From Thunnus maccoyii (taxonomy: Eukaryota; Chordata; Actinopteri; Scombriformes; Scombridae): DNA of 64,000 bases. Location: contig NC_056545.1 in the NCBI RefSeq assembly GCF_910596095.1, positions 2,960,001 to 3,024,000 on the forward strand. The letters are read 5' to 3'. The notes beneath the pieces were generated by a model, which worked only from the letters and a program-made list of their open reading frames with translations, was not told the origin of the DNA and did not search any database. This document shows, in pieces, positions 39,755 to 52,372 of the stretch; the stretch's first letter is position 1, and every line of letters begins with the position of its first letter. The position numbers and the translations under genes are program-made.

Positions 39755-41082
39755 ATGTTGTTCAGTCCAGCTGGTGTATCTGAATGTTTACGTGAATGGG
39801 AGGATTTAGAGAAGGACTACCAACAGATTCTGGTAAGTTGAACAGTCACTGCGGTGTGACACGTTACCTATGTAGGTGCCCTGCCCGGGTAAACCTAACG
39901 TTATCAACCGGAGTGGGTGGGGATCGGGATGCGTTATTTTTGTTGTAACCCCTACCCGCATTCCGCGAAGACCCACCCTATGCTGCCTCTGATTGGCTCT
40001 GAGCCTGATATGCCTACCCTTATCTTAACCAATCGCATTCCTCATGGCTAAAACTAACCAATCTAACCAACGAAGGCAACAAGTACTAGCCAATCAGAGG
40101 CAGAGTAGGGCGGGTCTTCACGGAATACGGGTGGGAAAAAATTAAGCGGTGGGGACACAGAGGCGACAGTTGGATCACCCCACAGCCGCTATAATAATTG
40201 TATTGTGACAGACAAAAGGAAAAAAAAAAGTAATACGGAATTAAGTAACTATTGTCGATAACTACCACTAACCCCACCGGGACGGTTATCACGTAGTCCC
40301 AGACAGCACTGTTCAGGGGAGGCACAACGGTTCCCTGTTATCTTAAACCATTAACTTATTGGCTTAAACGAGAAATTCGTTTTACAAAATACATACGTGG
40401 ACTATATTGTGTTTTCATCAAGTAGTCATGATATAGTTTAAATATTTAAGGGTGCCTTTGTAGCGAAAATGGTTGGTTTACTGTCGAGTTTTGGGGAAAT
40501 GTTAGTAGTAATGTAACAAGTCAGTGGGTGAAGAAGTATTCAGATCCTTAAGTAAAAGTACCAAACCAACAATGTAAAAATACTCCATTACAAGTGGAGC
40601 AGCACCAGAGCTGTTAACAACTCATAGACATCTGAAATGTGACCCTGACTACACACTGCTTTTTGTAAAAAAGCCAAAAAGGTTGGAAACCACTGGTTTC
40701 ATCGTTAACAATGTGTTGTATTTTAAAAGCTTGTTATATTATCCATTGTGTCAAATCTTCATCTGAAAAGTAACTAAAGCTGTCAAATAAATGTAGTGGA
40801 GTAGAAAATACAATATTTCCCTCCGAAATGTAGTGGAGTGGAAGTATAAAGTAGCATCACATGGAAATACTCAAATAAAGTACAAGTTCCTCAAAATTGC
40901 ACTTAAGTACAGCACTTGAGTAAATGTGCTTTCCACCGCTGGAACAACATACTAAAATGTAATAAAGCCATTACAATTAAAAGTTCTTCATTTATAAGTG
41001 TACTGTTGCAGTAAAAAAGTATTATGAGAAAAACTAAGTTATCAAAAGTAAAAATTTATTTGTGAGTATATTATCATTATCA

Positions 41083-41117
<35 letters not shown>

Positions 41118-44100
41118 GTTATTATTACTAGTTCGTTACTGTGTAAGCCAAAGTCTAATGTAGCTAGGTGAAGTGGAGCTCTTTTTAATTAATTTACATA
41201 CTGCTGAGTCATGCAATGTACAACAACATGTCATATCCCTGAGGATAATCATGTGTTTGTATGTAAAATCTTAATTTAAAAGCAACTAGTCTTTATAGCT
41301 GCTTAGTAGAGCATCCAAAAGTAAAATATTTCCTCTGAAATGAAGTAGTGATGCACCTGATCCAACTTTTTATCTCCTAATATCGATTGATACCTCAACT
41401 CAGGATATCTGCTGATACTGATACCAGTGCTCTCTTTTCCCCAAATTTAAACTCTGCAAGCCTCACTGCATTTGAATCATTTTTATGTAAGGTAACATGA
41501 GGCGAGGGACTAATAACTTAATCTGACAGGCTGAAGTGACTAAATTAATATTACTGATTGTAGAAATACTTAATTTTATCATGATATGGACCAAGAAATC
41601 TTCGGTCGATTGTCACATTGGGGCTGATACCTGATCTGCTTTATCAGGTCAGTATAGGTGCCAATACAGGTTACACTTCAGTATCTTAAATTTGTACTTG
41701 AGTAAACACACATACATTCCACTATTGTTGCCGCTGACAGTTAACTTTAGAGAAAGCTCTTGATTTAATGCACTAGAGCACTCAAAACTCAAAGCATCAC
41801 TCATTGTGGATGCCATCACATGATCAGCTGTCATCTCAGGTCACATGCTCAGTGAAGGGCAAACAGTAAACCTCTGTGTCTGTAACAGTCAGTGACACAA
41901 GTAAAACTGTGGGGAACAAATGAAGGTTAAAAAGTCTAATGGCAATAGACAAACAATTACAAAAAACAAGATCAAGTTACTTCCACTATAAATAGTTATT
42001 CTGGTATTAACAATAAATCTTTCATTATTTACACAATAAATCTTAGCCACTGACAGAGGCTGCCAGTGCCTGTTGGGGCATTATTGTTGAAGAGGCTGAT
42101 TGCATCTTTTTTCATTTCCAGGACACCCATCGTCTGTATAAACAGAAGCTTGAGGAAGTCACCAAACTGCAAGACAGCTGCTCCAGTGCAATCACACGTC
42201 AGAGGAAGAAACTGAAAGAGCTCACTGGATCACTGGAAGAGTAGGTATTTGATCAGGGATTCAGTGAAGAAATGATGTTGTGCAACTGCAGGCCAACAGA
42301 GTACATTATACTACATTACTTCAATGCTTGTTAACGTTTCTCCTGTAAAAGCCATTAAATCAATCACATCACTCTCAAACATGTCTACTGGGTAGCTGTT
42401 CATTACAGGTTCTTCTTATAGATTTTACATATTTTCTACAGCTGTGAGGCACTTTTGATTGCTTTTGTATGAAAGTACTCTACAAATAAACATAAACATG
42501 AGCATTTAATGATGAGTATGATGCGTCCTCAGATTGTAAGGGTAATGAGAAGATACATTTCTCTATAGAAGATAAGGACACTTAAGGACAGTTAAATTCA
42601 ATGCAGTGGTAGTTGGGCCGCAGCTTACAGTTATTTTCATTATTGATTAATTTGTTGATTTCTTTCACGATTAATGGCTTAGTCATTTCCCAAAGCCCAA
42701 GATGACGTCCTGAAATGTCTCCTTTTATTCCAGCCAAGAGTCATTAATCCAAAGATATTCAGCTTACAATCGGTGAAGACTAAATAAACCAGAAAATATG
42801 AGTTTGTATTATATTCAATTGAGAGGCTGGAACCAGAGAATTTGGACCTTTTTTTCTCAAAAAAGATTAAAAAATGATTAATTAGTTTGCTAAATAATAA
42901 ACATTTTTCTGTTGATTGACTAATCGATTAATCAACTAATCGTTGCAGCTCTAAGTGATTTTAAGTGGTTTTGTTTATATTGTATTTAAATTGTAACTAG
43001 CTGTGTTGCTGTGCATGTGACAGTAACCTGGTCCTGCATTTAAATGAGACTTTATCATCAGTGTTCATGGGTGAAAAGTCAGAGAGGGATTTATGTGGAG
43101 ATCAGTGATAGGGGCCACAGTGCAGAGTCTGTGCTGTGTTATAAACATGTCATAATGTTTTTATTTTTCTATGATCAGATGCAAACAAAAACACCCAACA
43201 CCAAAATTAAGTCCAGAGGATTTGGACTCAATCTTCGAAATCGAGGACTCCATCAAAGACAGAGCAAACGCTTTCTTGGAGATGGAAGCTTTTCTGCCAA
43301 AGAAGAACGGGTTTGATTCTTTCATATGATTAATCTTGTGTATTTGGATGACAAAAGGGAGTTTCACAATAAATTGTCAGTTTTTTTGTTCACAGCTAAC
43401 ATAAAAATCTTGCAAAAGCAGTCGTACTGGCAGTTAATGTGTTGCGACAGTTTGTTGTCGTGTAAAAGGTCAGATACAAGGGCTAATGAAGCAACACATT
43501 TTATTTGAAACCAGTAATATTTTTAAATGACAAAATTATTAAAATTTATCATTTTGTATAATTGATTCTTTTTCCTGTTTAGGTTATACCTCAGTCTTGT
43601 TTTAGGAAACGTCAACGTAACACTCCTCAACAAACAGTCGAAGTAAGTCACACTGACTGTCACCTTTCATCACGGTCTTTCAAAATACATTCATGTCGAC
43701 ATCACAGTAACATCATTTCTGTTTGCTCCACCAAACAGATTTGCCTACAAAGATGAATATGAGAAATTTAAACTGGTCCTCACGGTCATCCTCTTCCTGT
43801 TCTCCTTCACATGTAGCTTTTTGTTCAGCTACAGGTAAGATTTCCCATCATCTTGTCTACATTTGCAGAAGTTGAATCCAAATTGTAGGAGTGGAGCGAT
43901 GAAGACGTAAATCTTCAATTTTAATTCAATTCAATGGAACAAATACGATTTACCAACAATACGAACATTAACTCAACATTAAGATTCATATATATTAGTT
44001 ATATATATATAAATTATATCCTGTGTATGTATTTGTGTTTGTGTGTGTGTGTGTGTTTGTCTAGGTCATTCACATATTGGGCAGTAAGATATGCTCTGTC

Positions 44101-47100
44101 TCCTTCTGCTTGGAGTATTTTTCATTTTGAGAGGTCATTAAGCTGTTTGAAATCTGAAATTACAGAGTTAAACTTGTTAAAGTAATTGAATCTTTATAAA
44201 GGGGTCATGAGTATATAGTTTCATTTTTAAAAATGCTGAGTCATTTCCTAAAGCAGCTGAGCGCTGTAGATTTTAGAAAATGTTACTCAAACTGGAGCAA
44301 ATTGTTTAGTTTAGTGAATATTTACAGCAGCAGGATCGTGTAACTAGTGCCCATGTTTATCATAATGTAGAAACATGTCACTCAGTGCGACTTAGCTCTT
44401 GAAACTAAGTGAATGTCCAAACAAAATGATTAAATCAGCGTTCCAGTATTAAGTCACCAAGCTACTTCCTAGTATATTCATGATAGAGCCTGACCAATAC
44501 TGGATTTTTGATGCTGATATCAACATTTCAGAGAATTCTATAACAATAATATATATAGAATATATATACACAACCTCAAACATGCTGTGGCTGGTACATG
44601 GCCTAACTCGTGTACGTTAGCTTGAGGAGGAAAAACTTCCACAGGACTCTGATGTAAAAAAAATGATAAAACAAGTATTTATTCCACAGTTTGTAGTATC
44701 TTCTTACAGGAGTATTCAATGCCAAGTTCTCCTAATCAGCAAACTGTACTACGGGAAGAAAACAGTGTGGCTCGGTCCTTACTAGAGCCTCAACTCTTCA
44801 AAACCACAGGTTCACCCCAGTAAAACAAAAGGGAGCTATATCTCTTAAAGTGACAGCTTAAATAAGCTTAAATAATGTTGCCTTCACAAAATATCACGCT
44901 TATATCAACATCAATTAAACCAAATGATTATTAGCTGAACTTTAATAAATTACTATTAATTAACTTATTCAATGACTTACACATAATTTCAATTTACATT
45001 AATTGTTTAACAAACTGTAGACTCCACTTATTTACTGAATTAAACATACATAAACGTAACTTGGCTCCCACACATACCGCAACAGTAACATACACCTACA
45101 ATATCCCCTATTGATCCAGCACCACGCTGAAGTAATTCATCTCCTTTTCCTTCCTCTAAATACAGTAATTCTACCACTGCGATTTTTTTATTCTATTTTT
45201 TTGTTTTCTCAATTTTTCTTATGATTTGCATTTTGACTTACTCTTGTCTAGATTCTGTTGTGTGTCTGTTTGTGTTTTGTCACCCACTTGTGTTTCTTTT
45301 ATTGTGTTTAATGTCTTTTATTTTGCTATTCACATTGTTATTAAAAAAATTAGAAAGTAAAGGAAAATCCAATAACCGTATGTCTCCAGATATCAACAAA
45401 AATGGGCAAAAATTCTTGATAATGAACTCTTAAATTTGGTTACCGTGACTACGATATGTGGTTGATCAGTTCCAGTGTTGATACTTTGCATCACATCACT
45501 GCAGACTGACAGTGTGGATTAATGGATGTGTTTGTTGAATTATTTCCATTATATGTGTGTATTTGGTTGTGTTTTTTTTTTTAACTTCCTTACGTACTGT
45601 TTTTGTTCTTGTTTCTCAGAGCCTTAGATGCCCTTTTCAACTTCCTGTTGGTGTGGTATTACTGTACACTCACCATCCGGGAGAGTATCCTCATCAGCAA
45701 CGGCTCAAGGTCTGGAACAAATTTACTTTTTTTTCCACTGTTTTTACCATATGATAACAGCTAAACTGACTACAGAAAGGCTTCCTCAGGGACATGTAAT
45801 ATAGAAAAGCACTTTGAACTCTCAGCCAAAACCCTTTATTGAAGTCTTTCGTTTGAGCCCCTTTCTAATTAAGTGACTCTGAGTACATTCCTCATTATAT
45901 TTCTCTTCATATTTTATGGGTCATGTCATACAGACCTAGCTTGTATCTATACCTTGCCTGATGGTATCCTGTCTACTACACACAACACAGTCCTGTGTCC
46001 CTTATTGTCAGTCCTGTATGTTGTTTCAGGATCAAAGGCTGGTGGGTTTTCCATCACTATGTGTCAACCTTCCTGTCTGGAGTCATGCTCACCTGGTGAG
46101 TGATTTAATCTACTTTACTTTAGACTGAGGGCTCTTTCAGACCGCGAGTGGAAAGGAGAGAGAGGGTGACTGCTGCTGCTCTTTAACTTACTTTTCCTGG
46201 CTTGCCGTGTGACCATGGCAACCACAGAAATTGCAAGCAATACAGGAGCTGATTGTACTGGTATTTGTTGAGTGATGGATGTAGAAGCAACTAGTCACTG
46301 TCTGGAGGCACCGTGGCAGTTTTATACTTGCACTACAACTCTCTACAAAATATAATAACATTGTTATAAGTACACAGTGACTGGTTCCATCAAAATACTT
46401 TTGTTACGGGGCGCCTCGTAGCTTATTGGTAAGATGCAAACCACATAACAGCAACATCCATGGTTCGATTCCAGCCGTGCATCTTTGTTGCATGTCATAC
46501 CCCTCTCTTTTCCTATGTTTCCTGTCTCTCTTAGCACTTTCAACTATAAAACAAAGCCAAAAATGTCAAAAAAAATGATCTGCTTAAATACCATAAAAGT
46601 TTGGGGTTTGAGATTTTTAACAGTGAAGCTCCATTCTAACCAGATGTTGTCTTTGTTCGCAGGCCTGAAGGTGCTCTCTACCAGATGTTTAGGAACCAGT
46701 TCCTAACATATTGTCTATACCAAAGTAAGAAATTCAAGCTGTGTCCCAGTTTCAAACTATGTACTTAACATTATGAAATATGCACTATGTACTAACTGGC
46801 ATAGAGCGAGTGTAGACATCAGTTGTGAGTGAAAAGATTTTTTCCACGCTGCAGAAATGCTTTGTGTCTTTACTAAAAGGCTCTGACAATAATTGTGTGC
46901 TCCAGACTTCATCACTCCAATGATAAAGTGATTTTTTTTCTTCTCACATTGTTCCCATTTTAAGGATATTTTTAGCCCTGAAGAGGCACAAGTATTAATG
47001 ATTTCTCATGAAAACAAACTGTGTAATTATTATTATTTCATATCACGCGTACTGACATTTTTAATATACTTATTTTGACACATTTGTAACATTCTTTAAA

Positions 47101-48452
47101 CCTGGTTAAAATTGGTTTGTAGTGTAAAATACAGTTTCAGTGTCAACCCTCTATAGTCTTCCACATGAATAAGTCAGATAACACAACTATGACTCATATC
47201 TCAACAAACAATGATGTCATTCCTCTTCTTTTCTTTTCTCTGCTCTGTTTGCTAAGTAGGCTTTGTCCAGTTTCTCCAGTACTACTACCAAAGCGGCTGT
47301 TTGTACAGACTCAGAGCTCTGGGAGAAAGACATAACATGGACCTCACTGTCGGTGAGTCATATCGAAACTGCTGTTGTGTTGTATTTATGTCGACTGTAT
47401 GTTCTATTATCCGTCATGTCCATGTATTCTTATGCATGACAAATATCCTATAATGATAGATTAAGTTAATCCCAGCTCAATGACTCTCCTCCCTCCTCTC
47501 CTTCTGTTCAGAGGGTTTCCAGTCCTGGATGTGGAGAGGCCTCACCTTCCTCCTGCCTTTCCTGTTTTTTGGTCACGTGAGTATCATCTCTTAATATTTT
47601 CTTACATTAAGGGATCATTATTTGAGTTTTTTTTTATTAAAAAAACAAACAAACAAACGTGGATTTATCAATGCCTAGTAGAAACTAATTAAATTTAGAT
47701 TTAATGAAAAAAAAACATTTTTTTAATGTACTTGAACTATTTGATTTATTTGTATACAATACATCTCACAGAGGAAGGCTGAGATACAGTAAAATATTAA
47801 TCTGGGGTGAGAATAAAAAACTTTTCCTCACATCATTCTGTCACTAAGCAGTGTCCCTACTACCAAACTATTTGTTTAAATGCAGTGTCAATGTATGAAC
47901 CAGTTAACAAAATGCCCCTCTGACCTACTTCTTCTCCTCTTACAGTTCTGGCAGCTCTATAACAGCATAACACTGTTCAGGATGTTCCAGCTCCCAGAGT
48001 GCAAAGAGTGGCAGGTTTGTAAACTGCAGAGCTTCACTGTTCATTCAGAACTTTGTCATCAATTTTAACTTTGTAACACGCATTTTACTCATTAAATTCA
48101 ACACATTTATTTTACTGATTTGTTTTCATGTTCATGTCTCATCTTATGTTTGAACTTCTCACGCATTGCCCAAAAGCTGTTGTTATTAATGTTAATATAA
48201 GATATGCAAATATCTAAACTGTGGATGATTGTTGAAATTTTAGTCTTGTATGCTGCAGTAAATCTTTTTTAGCACTGTTGCGTGTGTGTGACAGACCATT
48301 GTTCTTCATGTCTCGTTTTTTATTTTGCTGTGCTCTAGGTTGTCATGTGCGGCTGCTCTTACATGGTGCTCTTCATGGGAAACTTCTTGACCACGCTGGG
48401 AGTAGTTTACCAGAAGTACATGAACAACCAGGACAAGTCCAAGAGTTTATAA
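39755..48452 (+). CDS. tmem120a: Transmembrane protein 120A (TACAN family)
   Basis: A polytopic membrane protein with an ELOVL-like fold that binds coenzyme A. It has been proposed as a mechanosensor and an adipocyte nuclear-envelope protein, and channel activity is disputed. Twelve exons: 39755-39832, 42122-42240, 43179-43310, 43583-43642, 43739-43834, 45620-45709, 46030-46095, 46663-46724, 47260-47352, 47512-47576, 47946-48014 and 48339-48452. They encode 347 residues (human 343). An N-terminal coiled coil ([16 protein letters not shown], then KLEEVTKLQ) is followed by [30 protein letters not shown] and about six membrane helices. [20 protein letters not shown] carries conserved residues of the coenzyme A pocket. 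I chose the ATG at 39755 by homology. An in-frame ATG at 39641 would add 38 residues unlike the family. The adjacent styxl1 supports 120A over 120B. Confidence 0.94.
39955..40133. mobile_element. Inverted-repeat MITE in tmem120a intron 1
   Basis: About 44 bp at the left (CGCATTCCGCGAAGACCCAC to CTGCCTCTGATTGGCT) is mirrored at the right (AGCCAATCAGAGGCAG to GTCTTCACGGAATACGGG) with about six mismatches. The arms contain CCAAT boxes, and the element lies 120 bp after exon 1. Target duplication is unclear. Confidence 0.65.
40526..40945 (+). repeat. Teleost AAGTATTCAGATCCTTAAGTAAAAGT repeat family
   Basis: Starts GAAGAAGTATTCAGATCC and ends CAGCACTTGAGTAAATGTGC. It includes AATGTAGTGGAGTGGAAGTA. 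Related pieces lie at 37190-37285 (3' end) and 40960-41340. This is a known common fish repeat, and I cannot state its class from the sequence. Confidence 0.6.
41085..41118. repeat. (ATT)n microsatellite
   Basis: About eleven tandem ATT units in tmem120a intron 1. Confidence 0.9.
42615..42953. mobile_element. MITE of the GCTGCAACTAACGATTA family, tmem120a intron 2
   Basis: GGGCCGCAGCTTACAGTTAT at one end and AATCGTTGCAGCTCTA at the other; internal text CCCAAAGCCCAAGATGACGT is characteristic. Confidence 0.7.
44030..44056. repeat. (GT)n microsatellite
   Basis: GT run in tmem120a intron 5, preceded by TA-rich text at 43988-44012. Confidence 0.85.
46407..46580 (+). mobile_element. tRNA-derived SINE, tmem120a intron 7
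   Basis: The head GGGGCGCCTCGTAGCTTATT resembles an A box, and ATGGTTCGATTCCAGCC is a good B box. It is followed by TTGTTGCATGTCATACCCCT and an A-rich tail (CAAAAAAAATG). The same family appears at 52229 and, reversed, at 61909. Confidence 0.75.
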
Positions 48453-48940
48453 AACTGGAATAATGAGCCAATGAGAATCACTGAAAATCCTGGAATGAAA
48501 AATGTTACCATTGCTCTAATATTCTCTTTAGAGCTCTTTATAGATGTTGTGATTGTGATTGTTGTCCTTGTGAACCATTTTACATATACTACTACGTTTG
48601 TCAATGTCCTTTCCATTTCAAGTCCTTGTGATTTCATATTTTTGGATGTATAGCAACATGTCGTATTGGTTGGTCGTATGATTATCACATAGACCTGTAA
48701 AACAAAAACAACTAGGTACCTCACAGGTCTTACTTACTGTAGTAACACTGTTAGGTTGTGTAAGTAGGATATTCAGGTCAGAATTGTACATCTCAAATAA
48801 GGACGTGTTACTGAATAAAGAAATAACTTTTAAAGCATCGTATTTATTTAGGGAAATCAATGGTTTGTTGCTCAGCAGCTGCTATGTATTTTTGCCTTAC
48901 AGAAAGTGCTTAATAAAACACTCCTTCAACCCCCCTGGTT
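48453..48940 (+). other. tmem120a: tmem120a 3' UTR with poly(A) signal
   Basis: AATAAA at 48912-48917 is the first canonical signal followed by a T/G-rich stretch. Short frames here are not coding. Confidence 0.6.
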
Positions 48941-51145
48941 TTTGTTTTCACTGTTGCGTTAAGCTAAGCTGATATTACAGGTGGTGTTACAAAACTGCAT
49001 TCATCATTGGTAAATATATTTTTTTGACTAAGCACCCTACTACAGCCACTGGACACCTCCGATGCTCTAGGATGAACTTTTAGTAATAAAAACACAATAA
49101 CACACAAGGTTTTATGTTAGAAAAGGCAAAGAGAAAAGGCAAATTCTGCAGAGAAAAGGCAAAGCATTCGTTATGAGAGACGTCTTGTGTGCTTCTGGTA
49201 CTGTTGACTTACTACAACTACTACTGCTATTGATATTTCAATGTGATTGTAATATTTTAATATTTTATGCCTCCCTAACTGGACTATTTACAGCATTTTA
49301 ATGACCTGCATTATATTAATATGACCACAAGGTGGAAGCATTGAGTTGTAATAGCAGACGGTGTAAACGCCCGAGACTTACTGTATGTGTTAGTGGCCTG
49401 CATTGAGTTGATTCCATCCATTAAAACTTAAATCTTTTCTTTATTTTCTTAACATACATCATTACACTTTTCCTAATTTGAAGTCTTGTTTTATGGGTCT
49501 CATTTTTGGGTCTTGTTTCTTCCAGATGGATCACATCTCTTGAGGTTGATTATGGTCAGCCACCTGATGCTGCGAGACTGTGAGTGATGAGGAGGTGGTG
49601 ATCTGTGATTATTGTGCACAAATCATCAAAGTCAATCATCAGTTTCACTGAGTGAATGTTGCTAATCAATGAATGGTTCACAATCGTGAATGGGTTTGTG
49701 GCTGAATGCCATAGACAGGGTAGAGCAGTAGGAAACTCTTATTCTGATGGAGAGATAATCAAAAATTTAAAACATTTTGATGTTGTACTTCGTCTCAGAC
49801 GCCTGTAAAAGAAAGCAAGGTGGTCTGTTTAATTAATTTTGATCATGCAGTCATGTTTATATGTATGACAACATAACAAAAAGCATCATCATCAGTATAA
49901 AATTATAACTTATGACATGTGATCTTATAAGAAAAAGAACATGAGAGGATTCCAGTAAATCTGAATTCCATGTGCTTTATGATTTAAACATCTCAGTAGA
50001 GCTACAGTGCCAGAACACAAAGAAATAAAGCATGGAAAGAAATTTGCACATAAGATCAGAGGGAATAATACCTGAAAAATTTAAAATGGAAACCAGCTTC
50101 ACTCCCAATTTATTACAGTACAACTTCCCCCACCCCAGCAAAAAAGTCTTGGATGAGTTAGTGCTGGAGGGCCAGTGAGAGCGAGGCAGGGCTGAACAAA
50201 TGGGACGAGGAGCAAAGTGGATGGGGAAGTAGAAGGGGAGGAGGGCTGGGTATTCTCCCAGCCTGCACCTCTTTCATCTTTCTCATTAAAGCCGGAGCAG
50301 TGGGGGCCGTCAAGAATGAGCCCAAGGACATGGGGATCGGGGACCGAGCCTGAGCCTCGCAACAGGAGGTGAAGAAGGAGGGAGGGAACAGCCGAAGCAA
50401 GCAGACAGGCCCTCCATGTCAAACCTTCACCTTAAACTTAACCCTCCTCCCTCTGGGACGCAGATAAAGACTTCTTATCTGTGCTCACCTTCTCTCCCGG
50501 CCTGGGAACAACTCTAGCAGCAGCAGGGAGGGAGGAGGATGGAGAGTGAGTAGGTCCAAAATACACAAGCTCCCTCTCAGAGAGTGTGTATGCGAGAGAA
50601 AGACAGCACTGATGAGCTTCCATCTGGGACAGACTGATTAAAGAGAGGTGAGGGGAGGAAGTGGTTCCTGATAGATGAAGTGATTCTGAAGAAAGAATGA
50701 GTGGTCCAGGAGGGGGTCTATGATCAGAAAGCCTATTGTGACTGAAATTTTGGGATTTATGTAGGTGTTTTTGTTATATGAATGTTAAGTTTTACTGTCT
50801 TGTACCTTGCGAGGCTGTTTTTACAAAGATCAAATTCAGTTTTTGTATTTTTATATTGGCTAGAGACCAAGTTTTTAAACGGTACGATATACAGTATTTG
50901 AGCGGTTCATTGCATGAGCAGCTTCAGGTATCAGATATTTCTGAGTAAATCTAAAGTTGTTCTTCGATGACACCAAGGTAGTTGAAGTTGGAAGCTTTTC
51001 ACTTGATACTTTAATTGTAAATATGGGACATCAGTTGGAGGAGGAAACAAAGGTGAACAGTGAAAAATACTACTCAAACTGTCCATCACAGTTTACAGAC
51101 CAACCTCCTGGTTCAACTTTTACCTACCACACTTAACATATGTGT

Positions 51146-51438
51146 AGAGCTGCGCCGATCAGTCAATTAATCCATTATTCGATCAATAGAAAATTTATCT
51201 GTCCCTATTTTGATAACTGAATAATTGTTTTAGTAATTTTTTGATCTGATGGTTTTTTTGTCGTACATGATAGTAAATTGAATATTCTTGTTTTTGGACT
51301 GGTGGTCGGACAAAAACAAACATTCGAAGACGTCATCTTTGACTCTGGAAAATTATAATTGTAATTTTTCGCTAATTTTTGACATTTTATGGATTAATTA
51401 ATAATGAAAATAACTATTAGATAGATAGATAGAGCCCT
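51146..51438. mobile_element. MITE of the GCTGCAACTAACGATTA family
   Basis: AGAGCTGCGCCGATCAGTCA at the left and AATAACTATTAG then AGCCCT at the right. A short GATA repeat is inserted near the right end. Confidence 0.6.
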
Positions 51439-52228
51439 ACATATGTGTGTATACAGTTTTGGGGTGCACTCACTTTCAGTTTTATCTCCAAATAAAATCT
51501 GTTGGTATGTTTGCAGCCTGTCTGATCATCTGACTACTTGTGTTTCACTGTCGCTTTATTGTCGCTGTTTCACTGTATCTCAGCATTTACTTTGGTGAGT
51601 ACAATGTTGTCATAACTGATCATATGAATGATGGATTTACTAAGTTGAAATAAATCAAAATAATCTTTTAAATGACACAGGGCAGCTGGCTGCTGCTGTA
51701 TATCACCCCACGGACAGCAGGCATGTTTTTCTGTTTCTGGACAGAGCTACCCGTGACAGATTCCAAAAAGCAATGATGGTGTTTGGAATGGCATGTTTCC
51801 AACCAAACCGTGACCAAACTCATATATCAGAGAGAGTTTTTCAACTATCAGAAGTCCAACCACAGGATGTTGTATCTTTTAGTTATACCAAACAGTCTGC
51901 AGGTGTGTCAGTCAGTACAAATTCATGCTGTGCAACCAAACATTGTTCAAACCCACAGATCGTTATTTTAAATTCTACTCAAGATCCCAAAGTTTCCAAA
52001 GATACAAACATGTCAGGCTGAATTTTGGGGGAAATGTGCGTAAAACGATGCACAAATATGTATGTTGAATATTTATATGTATTTTATTCGAAGACTGCAG
52101 TTATGAAAAGTATGGAGTGTTGGGTTTAAGTACTTAACTCAGTGTAAACATCATATAGCTTAAATGAAAAGTCAGAACAAACTGCAGATATACAGTATGC
52201 GATACTATCAGGAGCTATTTAAGTTGGG

Positions 52229-52372
52229 CGCCCCTGAGGCTTAGTGGTTCAGACATTGAACATGAACAGCGAGATCCCTGGAATCTGGCTGGGGGCTTTT
52301 TCTCTCCCTCATTTCCTGTCATGTGACAGCTATATAAAATGCAAAAATAAAATGCCCAAAAAATAAATAAAA
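52229..52372 (+). mobile_element. tRNA-derived SINE
   Basis: GGCGCCCCTGAGGCTTAGTGG head, a weakened B box (AGATCCCTGGAATCTGGC), TTCCTGTCATGTGACAGC, and an A-rich tail. It is the same family as 46407-46580. Confidence 0.65.

Noticed and set aside
44640-44880. Possible terminal-repeat-like text in tmem120a intron 5
   Set aside because: There is no second copy in the window and no associated coding region, so no element can be supported.
50099-50422. 107-codon minus-strand frame with a signal-peptide-like start
   Set aside because: The GC-rich block gives long frames in several phases (another at 50158-50400), and the Pro/Ser/Leu-rich product shows no domain. Kept only as a GC-rich block finding.
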